Shown one piece after another: positions 17,493-25,846 of a stretch of 30,103 nucleotides of DNA. The translations under genes and the position numbers were made by a program. The notes beneath the pieces were generated by a model. The model searched no databases and was not told the origin of the DNA. It worked only from the letters and a program-made list of their open reading frames with translations. Origin of the DNA: CAZIGK01 sp964538615. GTDB taxonomy: Bacteria; Pseudomonadota; Alphaproteobacteria; Rickettsiales; RI-342. Each line of letters starts with the position of its first letter. Positions within the stretch are counted from its first letter, which is position 1. The DNA is taken from positions 1 to 30,103 of the forward strand of contig CAZIGK010000022.1 in NCBI GenBank assembly GCA_964538615.1, given 5' to 3'.

Positions 17493-18506
17493 TTATTTGA
17501 AGGCCTGTGTCCAGTCATCTTTGGTCGCAAAATTATGCTCGGCATGAATACGGCGCACCGTGCCTGTTTTGGAACGCATAATAATGGAGCTGGTTTCAGC
17601 ACCTTTGTCCGTGCGCTGCACACCAGACAGCATGGAACCATCCGTCACACCGGTAGCCGCAAACATCACTTCTCCGCTGGCCATTTCTTCCGTGCGGTAA
17701 ATACGGTCAAAATCCTGAATACCCATGCGCTGCGCGCGGGCCTTTTGCTCGTCATTGGCAAAAATCAAACGCCCTTCCATCTGGCCACCAATACAACGCA
17801 ATGCCGCCGCTGCCAGCACTCCTTCCGGTGCGCCGCCGGTTCCCATATAGGCATCGGCTTTGCCTTCGGCTGTCGCAATCACCGCCGCCACATCCCCATC
17901 GGAAATCAACTGAATGCGCGCACCTGCCGCCCGAATCTCCTGAATCAAGGTCTGGTGACGATCCCGCTCCAGCACAATCACCAGCAAATCGGCCACATCG
18001 CAGCCTTTCGCTTTTGCCAGAGATTGCAGGTTCTCTTTCGTGCTTTTCCGCAGGGAAACCACGCCTTCCGGCAGTCCTCCACCCACGGCAATCTTCTCCA
18101 TGTACACATCCGGCGCATGCAAAAACCCGCCTTCACTGGCCATCGCAATCACCGCCAATGAGTTCTGGCGTCCGGTCGCGCAAATGGTGGTACCTTCCAA
18201 CGGGTCAAGGGCAATATCCACTTTCGGGCCACCCACGCCCACTTTCTCCCCAATATACAGCATCGGCGCCTTGTCACGCTCGCCTTCCCCAATCACCACC
18301 GTGCCATCAATCGCCATGGTATTCAGGGCTTTGCGCATCGCTTCCACAGCGGCACGGTCTGCCGCTTTTTCATCACCCCGACCAATCCAATGAGCTGAGG
18401 CCAGTGCCGCCGCCTCGGTCACCCGCACCGCTTCCAGCGCAAAATTACGGTCTAACGTCAATTCCTGACGTTGCAAAACTTCCTGAGACAAGGGAACATT
18501 CGCCAT
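17493..18506 (-). CDS. glpX: Class II fructose-1,6-bisphosphatase
   Basis: The enzyme hydrolyses fructose-1,6-bisphosphate to fructose-6-phosphate in gluconeogenesis. The metal and substrate motifs of the GlpX family are present: IGRGDEKAADRAAVEAMR (41-58), EGERD (74-78), DPLEGTT (101-107) and GTGGAPEGVLAAAAL. The 337-residue length is normal. I chose the ATG at 18506 because GGAG lies 8 bases upstream. A GTG at 18515 is in frame but falls inside that ribosome site. The gene follows hom at once, so the two are probably cotranscribed, as in many Alphaproteobacteria. Confidence 0.96.
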   Translation of the reverse strand: MANVPLSQEVLQRQELTLDRNFALEAVRVTEAAALASAHWIGRGDEKAADRAAVEAMRKALNTMAIDGTVVIGEGERDKAPMLYIGEKVGVGGPKVDIALDPLEGTTICATGRQNSLAVIAMASEGGFLHAPDVYMEKIAVGGGLPEGVVSLRKSTKENLQSLAKAKGCDVADLLVIVLERDRHQTLIQEIRAAGARIQLISDGDVAAVIATAEGKADAYMGTGGAPEGVLAAAALRCIGGQMEGRLIFANDEQKARAQRMGIQDFDRIYRTEEMASGEVMFAATGVTDGSMLSGVQRTDKGAETSSIIMRSKTGTVRRIHAEHNFATKDDWTQAFK

Positions 18507-18511
18507 GGTTA

Positions 18512-19837
18512 TCACTCCTCAATACGAATCACAAAAGGGGGTTGCAAAGAAAACGAGGCATTGGCCAGCACATCCCGTGCACGGGCGATAGATTCACCAC
18601 GGGCACGGTGCGTCATCAGCACCACATCCACCGGTGCATCCGGCTCCGCCGAGCGTTGCAGCACAGACTTCAGGGAGACATCAGCATGGGCAAAGGTTTC
18701 CGCAATCCGCGCCAGCACTCCCGGCTGATCCAGCACACGCAAACGCAGGTAAAAACGTCCTTCCTGCTCACTGGCAGGAATCACACGGATTTCCCGTAAT
18801 TGCTGTGCGGCTGTGGCAAATGGCAGCTCAGAAGGCGCTCCATGCAGTGTGCCACGGCTTACCGCCAGAATATCGGACACAACAGACGAAGCCGTTGCAT
18901 TGCCCCCTGCGCCCAACCCTTCCAAAAATAGCCTTCCGGCATAGGCACCTTCAATGGAAATCGCATTAAACGCCGCTCCCACCTGCGCCATCGGCTCATG
19001 CAACGCCACCAATGCTGGCGCCACACTCAGGCTGATGCCATTGTCCAGTTGCCGCGCCATGCCCAATAGCTTGATCCGATAGCCAAACTCCCGCGCAAAG
19101 GCAATATCCTGCGGGGTCACAGCCCGAATCCCTTCCATGGCCACATGCTGCAAACCCAACCGGGCACGAAAGGCAATCATCGCCAGTAAAACCAGCTTAT
19201 GCGCCGTATCCACCCCATCAATATCAAAACTGGGGTCAGCCTCGGCATAGCCTTTGGCTTGCGCATCCGCCAGCACATCGTCAAAACTCGCGTGGCTACG
19301 CTCCATGGTGGTCAGAATGTAATTACAGGTGCCGTTCAAAATACCGGCCATGCGCGCTATCGGGTTGGCAGCCAGCCCACGGCGAAAGCTCTCCACCACC
19401 GGTATCGCCCCCGCAACCGCTGCTTCAAAGGTCAGCATCACCTGCTGTTGCTCTGCCAATGCGGCCAGTTCCACCCCATGATGCGCCAACAACGCTTTAT
19501 TGGCCGTCACCACAGACTTACCGGCCAGCAACGCCGCTTTCACCAGATCATAGGCCGCGCCGTCTGCGCCACCCATCAATTCCACGACCACATCCACATC
19601 GTCACGCGTGGCCAGTGCCTGTGGGTTATCTTCCCACGCCACCGCATCCAGCGTCACTCCACGTTCCCGGTTCCTCTCTCTGGCAGAAACCGCGGTCACC
19701 ACCACCGCACGTCCGGCTCGCTCTGCCAGCCAGTGCTGTTCCTGCTGCAACAATCGCACCACGGCGGCTCCCACCGTGCCTAACCCGGCAATGCCGCAAC
19801 GAATCGGAGGTAATTCGGACATGGTGTGTGCTGTCAT
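18512..19837 (-). CDS. hom: Homoserine dehydrogenase
   Basis: The enzyme reduces aspartate semialdehyde to homoserine on the way to threonine and methionine. It has an N-terminal NAD(P)-binding motif GIAGLGTVGAAVV (15-27), the catalytic part with NGTCNYI and DGVDTAHKLVLLA, and a C-terminal regulatory ACT domain (LRVLDQPGVLARIAETFA), which usually gives feedback control by threonine. The protein has 441 residues, a normal length for the monofunctional ACT-containing form. An internal ATG five codons later (MSELPP) is an alternative start. The gene is upstream of glpX on the same strand. Confidence 0.96.
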   Translation of the reverse strand: MTAHTMSELPPIRCGIAGLGTVGAAVVRLLQQEQHWLAERAGRAVVVTAVSARERNRERGVTLDAVAWEDNPQALATRDDVDVVVELMGGADGAAYDLVKAALLAGKSVVTANKALLAHHGVELAALAEQQQVMLTFEAAVAGAIPVVESFRRGLAANPIARMAGILNGTCNYILTTMERSHASFDDVLADAQAKGYAEADPSFDIDGVDTAHKLVLLAMIAFRARLGLQHVAMEGIRAVTPQDIAFAREFGYRIKLLGMARQLDNGISLSVAPALVALHEPMAQVGAAFNAISIEGAYAGRLFLEGLGAGGNATASSVVSDILAVSRGTLHGAPSELPFATAAQQLREIRVIPASEQEGRFYLRLRVLDQPGVLARIAETFAHADVSLKSVLQRSAEPDAPVDVVLMTHRARGESIARARDVLANASFSLQPPFVIRIEE

Positions 19838-19996
19838 GTCGTGGTTGTCCCTGTTTTTCTTTCGCCCACATCATGCAAGATACCGCGCTTCATGCAAGCT
19901 TTTTGGCGGCTTTGCTACGTATGTTTGTCTTTTCTTTACGCATCCGCGTTATAACCGGAGGATGAAAAAATACCCCTCTATCCACGAGGTTTCGCT

Positions 19997-20452
19997 ATGT
20001 CCATCTCCGAAAGCCTGTTTCACAGCCTGCGCGGTGCCATCTCCATCGCCTGGGCAGATCATCAACTGACCGATGCAGAACAAGACAGCCTGCGCTACTT
20101 CATCGACACGCACGATCTCTCCGAGCGCCAGCGGGAATTATTGGATGCCGATATCGCCAACGGCGCCCCCTCCATCGAGTCCTTATTGCCCCATATCACC
20201 GAACCACGTGACCGTGCGCATCTGGTCAATATGGCACGGGTGATTTTGCATGCAGATGGTCACGCCGCTCCTCAAGAGGCCGCCCCGCTACAGCACTTAC
20301 TCCACCAGCATATGAGCACGCTGGATAGCGAGGTGATCCGCCAACAGGCACGCGACCAGATGACCGGTTACCGCCACCAGCAGGATGAAGCGGATAACGC
20401 CCGCCCATGGTATGAAAAACTCTCTGATTATTTGGAATGGCTGTGGCCGTAA
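19997..20452 (+). CDS. TerB-like helical protein
   Basis: This is a 151-residue all-helical, acidic protein. The segment SLRGAISIAWADHQLTDAEQ, followed by a second similar half (NMARVILHADGHAAPQEAAP), resembles the TerB/DUF533 family, whose acidic helices can bind metal; its cellular role is poorly known. The start is supported by GAGG 8 bases upstream. It stands alone between hom (divergent) and hisE (convergent). A tellurite role should not be assumed from the family name. Confidence 0.7.
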   Translation: MSISESLFHSLRGAISIAWADHQLTDAEQDSLRYFIDTHDLSERQRELLDADIANGAPSIESLLPHITEPRDRAHLVNMARVILHADGHAAPQEAAPLQHLLHQHMSTLDSEVIRQQARDQMTGYRHQQDEADNARPWYEKLSDYLEWLWP

Positions 20453-20527
20453 AACCCGCCGGAACAAACCCTATCCGCTCCAGACCCTATCTGCCGACAT
20501 CTCCGGGCACGTCTTTTCACTTGCGCC

Positions 20528-20869
20528 CTAACCCCGCTTGCGCCCCTGCTTTTCTTCCAGCCCAGACTGGGCAAATCGCCGTTCCAGTTCCTGCCACACC
20601 TGCTCCGGGTTAATATCGGCATCCAGCAACAGCACCAGCCAATGGTACAGCACATCGGCGGATTCTTTTACCATCTCCTCGCGGTCATCCTGCATGGCGG
20701 CCACAATGGTCTCCACCACTTCTTCCCCCAGTTTTTGCGCTATTTTTCCGCGCCCTTTTGCCAAAAGCTGCGCCGTGTAGGAAGAAGCCGCATCGCCACT
20801 GCCCGCCCGCCGCTTCAGCAGCAGATACAGCGCATCTAAGGTATGGGGTCGCATGGAAGTCTCGGTCAT
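20528..20869 (-). CDS. hisE: Phosphoribosyl-ATP pyrophosphatase
   Basis: The enzyme removes pyrophosphate from phosphoribosyl-ATP in the second step of histidine synthesis. The 113-residue MazG-like helical protein has the family motifs KIAQKLGEEVVETIVAA and ESADVLYHWLVLL, which carry the acidic metal ligands. It is separate from HisI, as usual in Alphaproteobacteria; hisI is not in the window. Its ATG overlaps the stop of hisF (ATGA), and it is the last gene of the operon. Confidence 0.95.
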   Translation of the reverse strand: MTETSMRPHTLDALYLLLKRRAGSGDAASSYTAQLLAKGRGKIAQKLGEEVVETIVAAMQDDREEMVKESADVLYHWLVLLLDADINPEQVWQELERRFAQSGLEEKQGRKRG

Positions 20870-21624
20870 AAACGTACCGCAATGCCTTGTTTATGAAGAT
20901 ATTGTTTTACCTGTGGAATACTGAAGGTGCCAAAATGAAAAACCGATGCCGCCAGTAAGCCCGTGGCATGCCCCTGCGTGACACCTTCCGCAAAATGCTG
21001 CAACTCCCCCACCCCGCCGGATGCTATGACCGGAATATTCACCGCATCGGCAATGGCACGGGTCAGCGGCAGGTTAAAACCCTGCTGTGTCCCGTCATTA
21101 TCCATGGCGGTCACCAGTAATTCTCCGGCACCCAATGCGGCCATTTTTTGCGCCCACTCCACCGCATCAATGCCCGTGGGCTGACGCCCCCCATGGGTAA
21201 ACAACTCAAACTTGCCCGGAGCAACGGCCTTGGCATCCAGCGCCACTACCACACATTGCGAGCCAAATTTTTCCGCCGCCTGCCCAATCACCTCCGGTGT
21301 CTTGATAGCCGCCGTATTGAAAGAGACTTTATCCGCTCCTGCCAGCAACAGGTTGCGCACATCCTCCAGTGTCCGCACGCCACCGCCCACGGTCAACGGC
21401 ATAAAACAGGCTTCTGCTACCGCGGTTACCACGTCATAGAGCGTATCCCGCCCCTCGTGTGAGGCCGAAATATCCAGCAAACACAGTTCATCTGCACCCT
21501 GTTCATCATAGACCTTCGCGCATTCCACCGGATCCCCAGCATCGCGCAGCTCCACAAAATTCACTCCCTTCACCACGCGACCCGCATGCACATCCAGACA
21601 AGGGATAATCCGGTTTTTCAGCAT
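20866..21624 (-). CDS. hisF: Imidazole glycerol phosphate synthase, cyclase subunit
   Basis: HisF uses ammonia from HisH to convert PRFAR to imidazole glycerol phosphate and AICAR. The TIM barrel has catalytic Asp11 in IIPCLDV and the second Asp in VVALDAK, with phosphate loops at ASGGVG and LTVGGGVR. The ATG at 21624 (MLKNRIIPCLDV) is the family start and has GGGAG 9 bases upstream; an in-frame ATG at 21660 lies inside hisA. It begins one base after the hisA stop. Confidence 0.97.
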   Translation of the reverse strand: MLKNRIIPCLDVHAGRVVKGVNFVELRDAGDPVECAKVYDEQGADELCLLDISASHEGRDTLYDVVTAVAEACFMPLTVGGGVRTLEDVRNLLLAGADKVSFNTAAIKTPEVIGQAAEKFGSQCVVVALDAKAVAPGKFELFTHGGRQPTGIDAVEWAQKMAALGAGELLVTAMDNDGTQQGFNLPLTRAIADAVNIPVIASGGVGELQHFAEGVTQGHATGLLAASVFHFGTFSIPQVKQYLHKQGIAVRL

Positions 21625-21625
21625 G

Positions 21626-22387
21626 TTACCGCACTCCCAGCTTGCGGTCAGACCTTTCACGCAGCCGCGCCGTCACATCCATCAACCGAATCGTTCCATC
21701 ATACAACGCCCGCCCGATAATGGCTCCCGCAATCCCCTCGCCCCCATGGGCGGCCAGCGCCAGCACATCCTCCATATCGCTCACTCCGCCGGAAGCGATA
21801 ATCGGAATCTGCACCGCCTGCGCCAAGGCCAGTGTCGCTTCGCGGTTGACTCCCTCCATCATGCCGTCCCGCGCAATATCGGTGTAGATAATTGCACTCA
21901 CGCCGGCATCTTCAAAGCGTTTGGCCAGCTCTTCCGCCGCCAGTGTGGAGGCCTCTGCCCAGCCTTCCACCGCCACGTTACCATCCCGCGCATCAATACC
22001 GACTGCCACCCGATCCGGAAATTGCCGGCAGGCATCCCGCACCAGTTCCGGGTTGCGCACGGCTACTGTGCCCAGAATCACCCGCTGAATGCCCGCCTCC
22101 AGCCAATAGGCAATGGTGTGCATATCCCGAATGCCACCCCCTAATTGCACCGGCACCTCCACCGCCCCCAGAATATCCCGTACCGCCGCACTATTGACCG
22201 GTTGCCCGGCAAACGCACCATTCAAATCCACCAAATGCAGCCACTCGGCTCCATCCTGCACAAAGGAACGCGCCTGCTCCGCCGGTTGCTGACTGAACAC
22301 GGTGGCCTGCTGCATATCTCCCTGCCGCAGGCGCACACAAGCGCCATCTTTCAGGTCAATCGCGGGGTAGAGAGTAAAGGCTGTCAT
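21626..22387 (-). CDS. hisA: ProFAR isomerase
   Basis: HisA isomerises phosphoribosyl-formimino-AICAR-phosphate (ProFAR to PRFAR), the step before HisF/HisH. The 253-residue TIM barrel has LYPAIDLKDGACVRLRQGD at the start with catalytic Asp11, LGGGIRDM, the second catalytic Asp in VAVGIDARDG, and the phosphate loop IASGGV. It is tightly packed between the acetyltransferase gene and hisF. Confidence 0.97.
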   Translation of the reverse strand: MTAFTLYPAIDLKDGACVRLRQGDMQQATVFSQQPAEQARSFVQDGAEWLHLVDLNGAFAGQPVNSAAVRDILGAVEVPVQLGGGIRDMHTIAYWLEAGIQRVILGTVAVRNPELVRDACRQFPDRVAVGIDARDGNVAVEGWAEASTLAAEELAKRFEDAGVSAIIYTDIARDGMMEGVNREATLALAQAVQIPIIASGGVSDMEDVLALAAHGGEGIAGAIIGRALYDGTIRLMDVTARLRERSDRKLGVR

Positions 22388-22395
22388 GGCTGCCC

Positions 22396-22953
22396 CTATA
22401 GCAAATCTTTAAAGAACGAATGTCCGGTCAGGTATTCCCCATCCACCTGCTCATAGCGCGGGTTCACCCCCCAGCAATGGTAGCCTTGCGTTTCATACAG
22501 ATGCAACGCAGCAGCCTGTGTCGCCCGTACGGACAAAAACACCACTCGATGCCCATGCTTCATCGCTTCCGCCTCCGCCGCATGCAGCAAGGCTTTCGCC
22601 AGACCATGCCCACGGGCAAATGGCGCAACAAAATGCTTATCCACGCTGGCGCCAAACGCGGTTAATTCCTGCGATTTGGTAGGACGCACCAGTTGAATGG
22701 CTCCGGCAATGGTGCCGCCCAGCCGGGCGACAAACAACGTGCGGTTCGGCACCACCAGCACGCCCTTCCAATAGGCTTCCAACACTTCACGTGGCGGGTT
22801 TTTCAACCAGTTAAAACCCAACCCCTGCTCAATTCCCTCTTCGGTGGCAAAGCATAATTCATCCAGATCACCGGGACGAAACCGCTCTTCCAGCCGCTCC
22901 ACGGTGATGGTTGCATCGGGTATTTCCTGTACGTCTTCGGGGCGCATCGGCAT
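22396..22953 (-). CDS. GNAT-family N-acetyltransferase
   Basis: This 185-residue protein has the GNAT acetyl-CoA fold: strand-loop VARLGGTIAGAIQL, then VAPFARGHGLAKALLHAAEAEA as the pyrophosphate-binding helix, and AALHLYETQGYHCWG near the end. The substrate is unknown. It lies inside the his operon, 7 bases after the hisH stop and 8 before the hisA start, so it is cotranscribed with histidine genes. The ATG at 22953 is the first that does not lie in hisH; a second ATG two codons later is possible. Confidence 0.85.
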   Translation of the reverse strand: MPMRPEDVQEIPDATITVERLEERFRPGDLDELCFATEEGIEQGLGFNWLKNPPREVLEAYWKGVLVVPNRTLFVARLGGTIAGAIQLVRPTKSQELTAFGASVDKHFVAPFARGHGLAKALLHAAEAEAMKHGHRVVFLSVRATQAAALHLYETQGYHCWGVNPRYEQVDGEYLTGHSFFKDLL

Positions 22954-22960
22954 CGGTTTC

Positions 22961-23647
22961 TCACGGCCTCCAACGGGTAAATTGCTGTAGAATCTGCAAA
23001 CCAACAGCCTGACTTTTTTCCGGGTGAAATTGTAAGCCCAGAATATTCTCCTGCCCTACCGCCGCAAAGACCGGATGCCCATAATCCGTAGTCGCCAGAC
23101 ACCAGTTCGGCATGTCTTCCTCCCGCGGCTCCCGTGGCAGCATGTGATAGCTATGCACAAAATAGGCGTGCGCCCCTTGTGGCAGACCATCCAACACCGG
23201 ATGCGGGTAGCGTTGTTGCACATTATTCCAGCCCATATGCGGCACGCGCAACGTCGGCAACTGCTGCATCGGGCCTTCTTTGGTCAGCCGATGATTCGGA
23301 CACAGCGGCACCACTTCGGCAGGCAACCAGCCCAACCCGCGATGTTCACCGTGCTCCAACCCTCGCCTCGCCAATAATTGCATACCCACACAAATACCCA
23401 GAAATGGCTTGCGCTTACCCAACACTTGCCGCTCCAGCGCTTCAATCATGCCGTGGGTTTTCGCTAAACCCGCCATGCAATCACCAAAGGCTCCCACTCC
23501 GGGCAAAATAATGTGGCTCGCCTCTTCCAGTTCATAGGCTTCCGCCGTCACCAGCACGTTACCCTGTGCGCCAACCACCGCTTCCAACGCCTTGTGCGCT
23601 GATTTCAAATTGCCAGAACCATAATCAATCAACGCTACCCGCAGCAC
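22961..23647 (-). CDS. hisH: Imidazole glycerol phosphate synthase, glutaminase subunit
   Basis: HisH hydrolyses glutamine and channels ammonia to HisF. It is a class I glutamine amidotransferase with nucleophile Cys86 in GICVGMQ and the His208/Glu210 pair in LQFHPEKS, plus the family start ALIDYGSGNL. The 228-residue length is slightly above average. The start is GTG at 23647, with GGAG 6 bases upstream; an ATG overlapping it is in another frame and stops after four codons. It begins one base after the DUF2628 gene. Confidence 0.97.
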   Translation of the reverse strand: MLRVALIDYGSGNLKSAHKALEAVVGAQGNVLVTAEAYELEEASHIILPGVGAFGDCMAGLAKTHGMIEALERQVLGKRKPFLGICVGMQLLARRGLEHGEHRGLGWLPAEVVPLCPNHRLTKEGPMQQLPTLRVPHMGWNNVQQRYPHPVLDGLPQGAHAYFVHSYHMLPREPREEDMPNWCLATTDYGHPVFAAVGQENILGLQFHPEKSQAVGLQILQQFTRWRP

Positions 23648-23648
23648 A

Positions 23649-24113
23649 TCAGGCTCCTACCAACAGGCCATCGGTCGGCATCGGTGAGCGTTTGTGCCCC
23701 GCCAACTGCGCTTCTGCTTTTCCGTGCAAATACCGCTCAAAAAATCGCCGTTCTGCCTCAATACGAGAGCCACCCGTCACAACATCCACCAACTGATAGC
23801 CCCTACGCTCCAGTTTCTGCGCCCGCCAGTCATTCCCGCACAGGCTGACGATAACCGATAACCCCAACTGAATCACGGTCAGATAAGCGGTGATAGAGAC
23901 ATTATGCCCAGCGGCCTCTGTCCACAACGTCACGCAGAAATTCACAGCAAAGACCATAAAACTTGCGACCCATAGCCGATGATACAATGTCCACAAACCC
24001 GTTAAAATAAAGGCGGGAAAAGAAAACCCCTCCTGAATCAGCTCGACTGTTTCCAGAGGTTCTTTTGCCTTCGGCTTCAGGTACACGCTGTAAATCTTCG
24101 GCCCAAACATCAT
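23649..24113 (-). CDS. DUF2628-type membrane protein
   Basis: This 154-residue protein of unknown function has two hydrophobic stretches (about residues 31-65 and 72-92) and a soluble C-terminal tail. The segment GFSFPAFILTGLWTLYHRLW is characteristic of DUF2628 proteins. Alphaproteobacterial his operons often carry such a gene between hisB and hisH, and the same is seen here. Its ATG overlaps the hisB stop (ATGA), so it is coupled to histidine synthesis although no enzymatic role is known. Confidence 0.8.
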   Translation of the reverse strand: MMFGPKIYSVYLKPKAKEPLETVELIQEGFSFPAFILTGLWTLYHRLWVASFMVFAVNFCVTLWTEAAGHNVSITAYLTVIQLGLSVIVSLCGNDWRAQKLERRGYQLVDVVTGGSRIEAERRFFERYLHGKAEAQLAGHKRSPMPTDGLLVGA

Positions 24114-24709
24114 GATTGCAAAACCCCCTTGGTGGAAGGCACCGCATCCGGCAAGCGAGGGTCAATGCTCATGGCGGCGCGCAATGCCCGCGCCAGCCCC
24201 TTAAAGCAGGACTCAATGATATGGTGATTATTTTCCCCATACAGGTTTTCCACATGCAGCGTGATACCTGCGGTTCCGGCAAAAGCCTGAAACCACTCCT
24301 TAAACAGTTCCGTATCCATCTCTCCCAGCTTATCGCGGCTAAACTGCACCTTCCAAACCAGATACGGACGGTTGGATAAATCCAGCGCCACACGGGTCAG
24401 TGTCTCATCCATGGGAATCACCGCATCACCATAACGCACCAGCCCTTTGCGCTCGCCCAGTGCCCGCTTTATGGCCGTCCCCAGCACAATGCCCACATCT
24501 TCCGTGGTATGGTGGCCATCAATATGCAAATCCCCTTCTGCCCGCAACGTAATATCTATCAGACCATGGCGCGCCAATTGCTCCAGCATATGGTCTAAAA
24601 ACCCAATGCCGGTGTGAATATCATACACCCCTGTACCATCCAGATTCACGCTGACCTGAATGCGGGTCTCTTTCGTCGTGCGCTCTACCGTCGCCGTGCG
24701 GCTAGTCAT
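24110..24709 (-). CDS. hisB: Imidazoleglycerol-phosphate dehydratase
   Basis: The enzyme dehydrates imidazole glycerol phosphate to imidazole acetol phosphate. It is the monofunctional 199-residue form, without the phosphatase half found in enterobacteria. Manganese-binding motifs are visible: GFLDHMLEQLARHG (36-49), DGHHTTED (64-71) and NNHHIIES. It is the first gene of the minus-strand his operon, divergent from hslV with 92 bases between. Confidence 0.97.
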   Translation of the reverse strand: MTSRTATVERTTKETRIQVSVNLDGTGVYDIHTGIGFLDHMLEQLARHGLIDITLRAEGDLHIDGHHTTEDVGIVLGTAIKRALGERKGLVRYGDAVIPMDETLTRVALDLSNRPYLVWKVQFSRDKLGEMDTELFKEWFQAFAGTAGITLHVENLYGENNHHIIESCFKGLARALRAAMSIDPRLPDAVPSTKGVLQS

Positions 24710-24722
24710 GTGCCATCCGTCC

Positions 24723-24750
24723 TTGTTCTGGTCAATATTCGGCCTATATG
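24723..24750 (+). promoter_or_regulatory. Candidate hslV promoter
   Basis: TTGTTC (24723-24728) and TATATG (24745-24750) are 16 bases apart. With a preceding C, the pair CTTGTT and CCTATATG also resembles alphaproteobacterial heat-shock (RpoH) promoters, which would fit hslV. It argues that translation starts at 24802 and not at the ATG at 24748. Confidence 0.45.
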
Positions 24751-24753
24751 GTA

Positions 24754-24782
24754 CCTATAGCACCCTACACCGTATCTGCGAA
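24754..24782 (-). promoter_or_regulatory. Candidate his operon promoter
   Basis: On the minus strand TTCGCA (24782-24777) and TATAGG (24759-24754) are 17 bases apart, 45 bases before the hisB ATG. Each box matches 4 of 6 consensus bases. Confidence 0.35.
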
Positions 24783-24801
24783 CCATGAAAGAGACGTTAG
24801 C

Positions 24802-25371
24802 ATGAGTCAAGATAGCCTACAAACACCCCATGGCGCACCCGTCTGGCATGGCACCACTATTTTAGGCGTTCGCAAAGGCGGGCAAACCGTCATCGCGGGG
24901 GATGGTCAGGTCTCGCTCGGCAATGCCGTCATCAAACATACCGCCCGCAAAGTCCGCCGCATTGGGGAAAAACAATCCATCCTCGCAGGCTTTGCCGGTG
25001 CCACAGCCGATGCCTTTACCCTGTTCGAGCGGCTGGAAAGCAAACTGGCACAACACCCCAACCAACTGGCACGTGCCGCCGTGGAACTGGCCAAAGACTG
25101 GCGCACAGACCGCTACCTGCGCCGCTTAGAAGCAATGCTACTGGTGGCGGATGCCTCCAGCCTGCTGGTCATCAGCGGCAACGGCGATGTGCTGGAGCCG
25201 GAAGATGGCGTGATGGGCATTGGCTCCGGCGGGCTATTTGCCATGTCTGCCGCCAAAGCCCTGATGACCGTGGACTCCCTCACCGCCCGCGAAGTGGCAG
25301 AACGCTCCATGCGCATCGCGGGAGACATCTGCGTCTTCACCAATGACCGCGTGATCCTCGAAACCCTGTAA
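24802..25371 (+). CDS. hslV: HslV (ClpQ) peptidase subunit of the HslUV protease
   Basis: HslV forms the proteolytic double ring that works with the HslU ATPase to degrade unfolded proteins in the cytoplasm. The Thr nucleophile is Thr18 in HGTTILGVRK, so a 17-residue propeptide must be removed, as in other Alphaproteobacteria; E. coli has only Met. Family motifs VIAGDGQVSLGN, FAGATADAF and IGSGGLFAMSAA follow. From the ATG at 24802 (MSQDSLQ) it has 189 residues. An in-frame ATG at 24748 overlaps the promoter. hslU does not follow; rlmH does, 16 bases on. Confidence 0.95.
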   Translation: MSQDSLQTPHGAPVWHGTTILGVRKGGQTVIAGDGQVSLGNAVIKHTARKVRRIGEKQSILAGFAGATADAFTLFERLESKLAQHPNQLARAAVELAKDWRTDRYLRRLEAMLLVADASSLLVISGNGDVLEPEDGVMGIGSGGLFAMSAAKALMTVDSLTAREVAERSMRIAGDICVFTNDRVILETL

Positions 25372-25387
25372 ACTGCCAGCCTTGTTC

Positions 25388-25846
25388 ATGCACATCACCC
25401 TCGCCGCCATTGGCAAAAGCAAAGACAGCGCGTTTCATACCCTGACCGAACGCTACATCACCCGCTGCGGCTGGCGTATTCAACCGACAGTGCTGGATGC
25501 CAAAAAAAACCTCTCCGGCACCGCCCTGCAAGCGGAAGAAGGCCGCCTGCTGCTGGAAGCCACACAAAGCGCCCATATCCGCATCGCGCTGGATGAACGG
25601 GGCAAAAACCTCACCAGCCCGGCCTTTGCCCAGCAAATTCAGCAATGGCAATTGCAGGGGCACTCGCATCTGGCCTTTCTGATTGGCGGGGCAGATGGCC
25701 ACTCCGATGACACCCGCCGCCAGTGCCAGTTTGCCCTCAGTCTGGGCGCCATGGTCTGGCCACACCAACTGGTGCGCGTGATGCTATGCGAACAACTCTA
25801 CCGCGCCTATTCCATTCTCAACCACCACCCCTATCATCGGGATTAA
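25388..25846 (+). CDS. rlmH: 23S rRNA pseudouridine-1915 N3-methyltransferase
   Basis: RlmH is a SPOUT-class enzyme that methylates pseudouridine 1915 of 23S rRNA on the 70S ribosome. The 152-residue protein has the family start MHITLAAIGKSKD, LDERGKNLTSPAFAQ, the SAM-binding knot LIGGADGHSD and the C-terminal RAYSILNHHPYHRD. A TTG two codons upstream is an alternative start; no ribosome site is clear for either. It follows hslV closely. The coding sequence is complete, and its last 29 bases are overlapped on the other strand by a truncated methyltransferase frame. Confidence 0.95.
   Translation: MHITLAAIGKSKDSAFHTLTERYITRCGWRIQPTVLDAKKNLSGTALQAEEGRLLLEATQSAHIRIALDERGKNLTSPAFAQQIQQWQLQGHSHLAFLIGGADGHSDDTRRQCQFALSLGAMVWPHQLVRVMLCEQLYRAYSILNHHPYHRD

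Noticed and set aside
18507..18515. GTG start of glpX overlapping the hom stop
   Set aside because: The ribosome site GGAG is directly against the GTG but well placed for the ATG at 18506.
19962..20069. Small ORF beginning at an ATG right after CGGAGG, overlapping the TerB-like gene
   Set aside because: The ribosome site abuts the ATG without spacing, and the frame mostly reads the next gene out of phase.
24748..24801. Upstream ATG of hslV
   Set aside because: It overlaps the probable -10 box and adds residues not seen in the family; the ATG at 24802 gives the usual propeptide.
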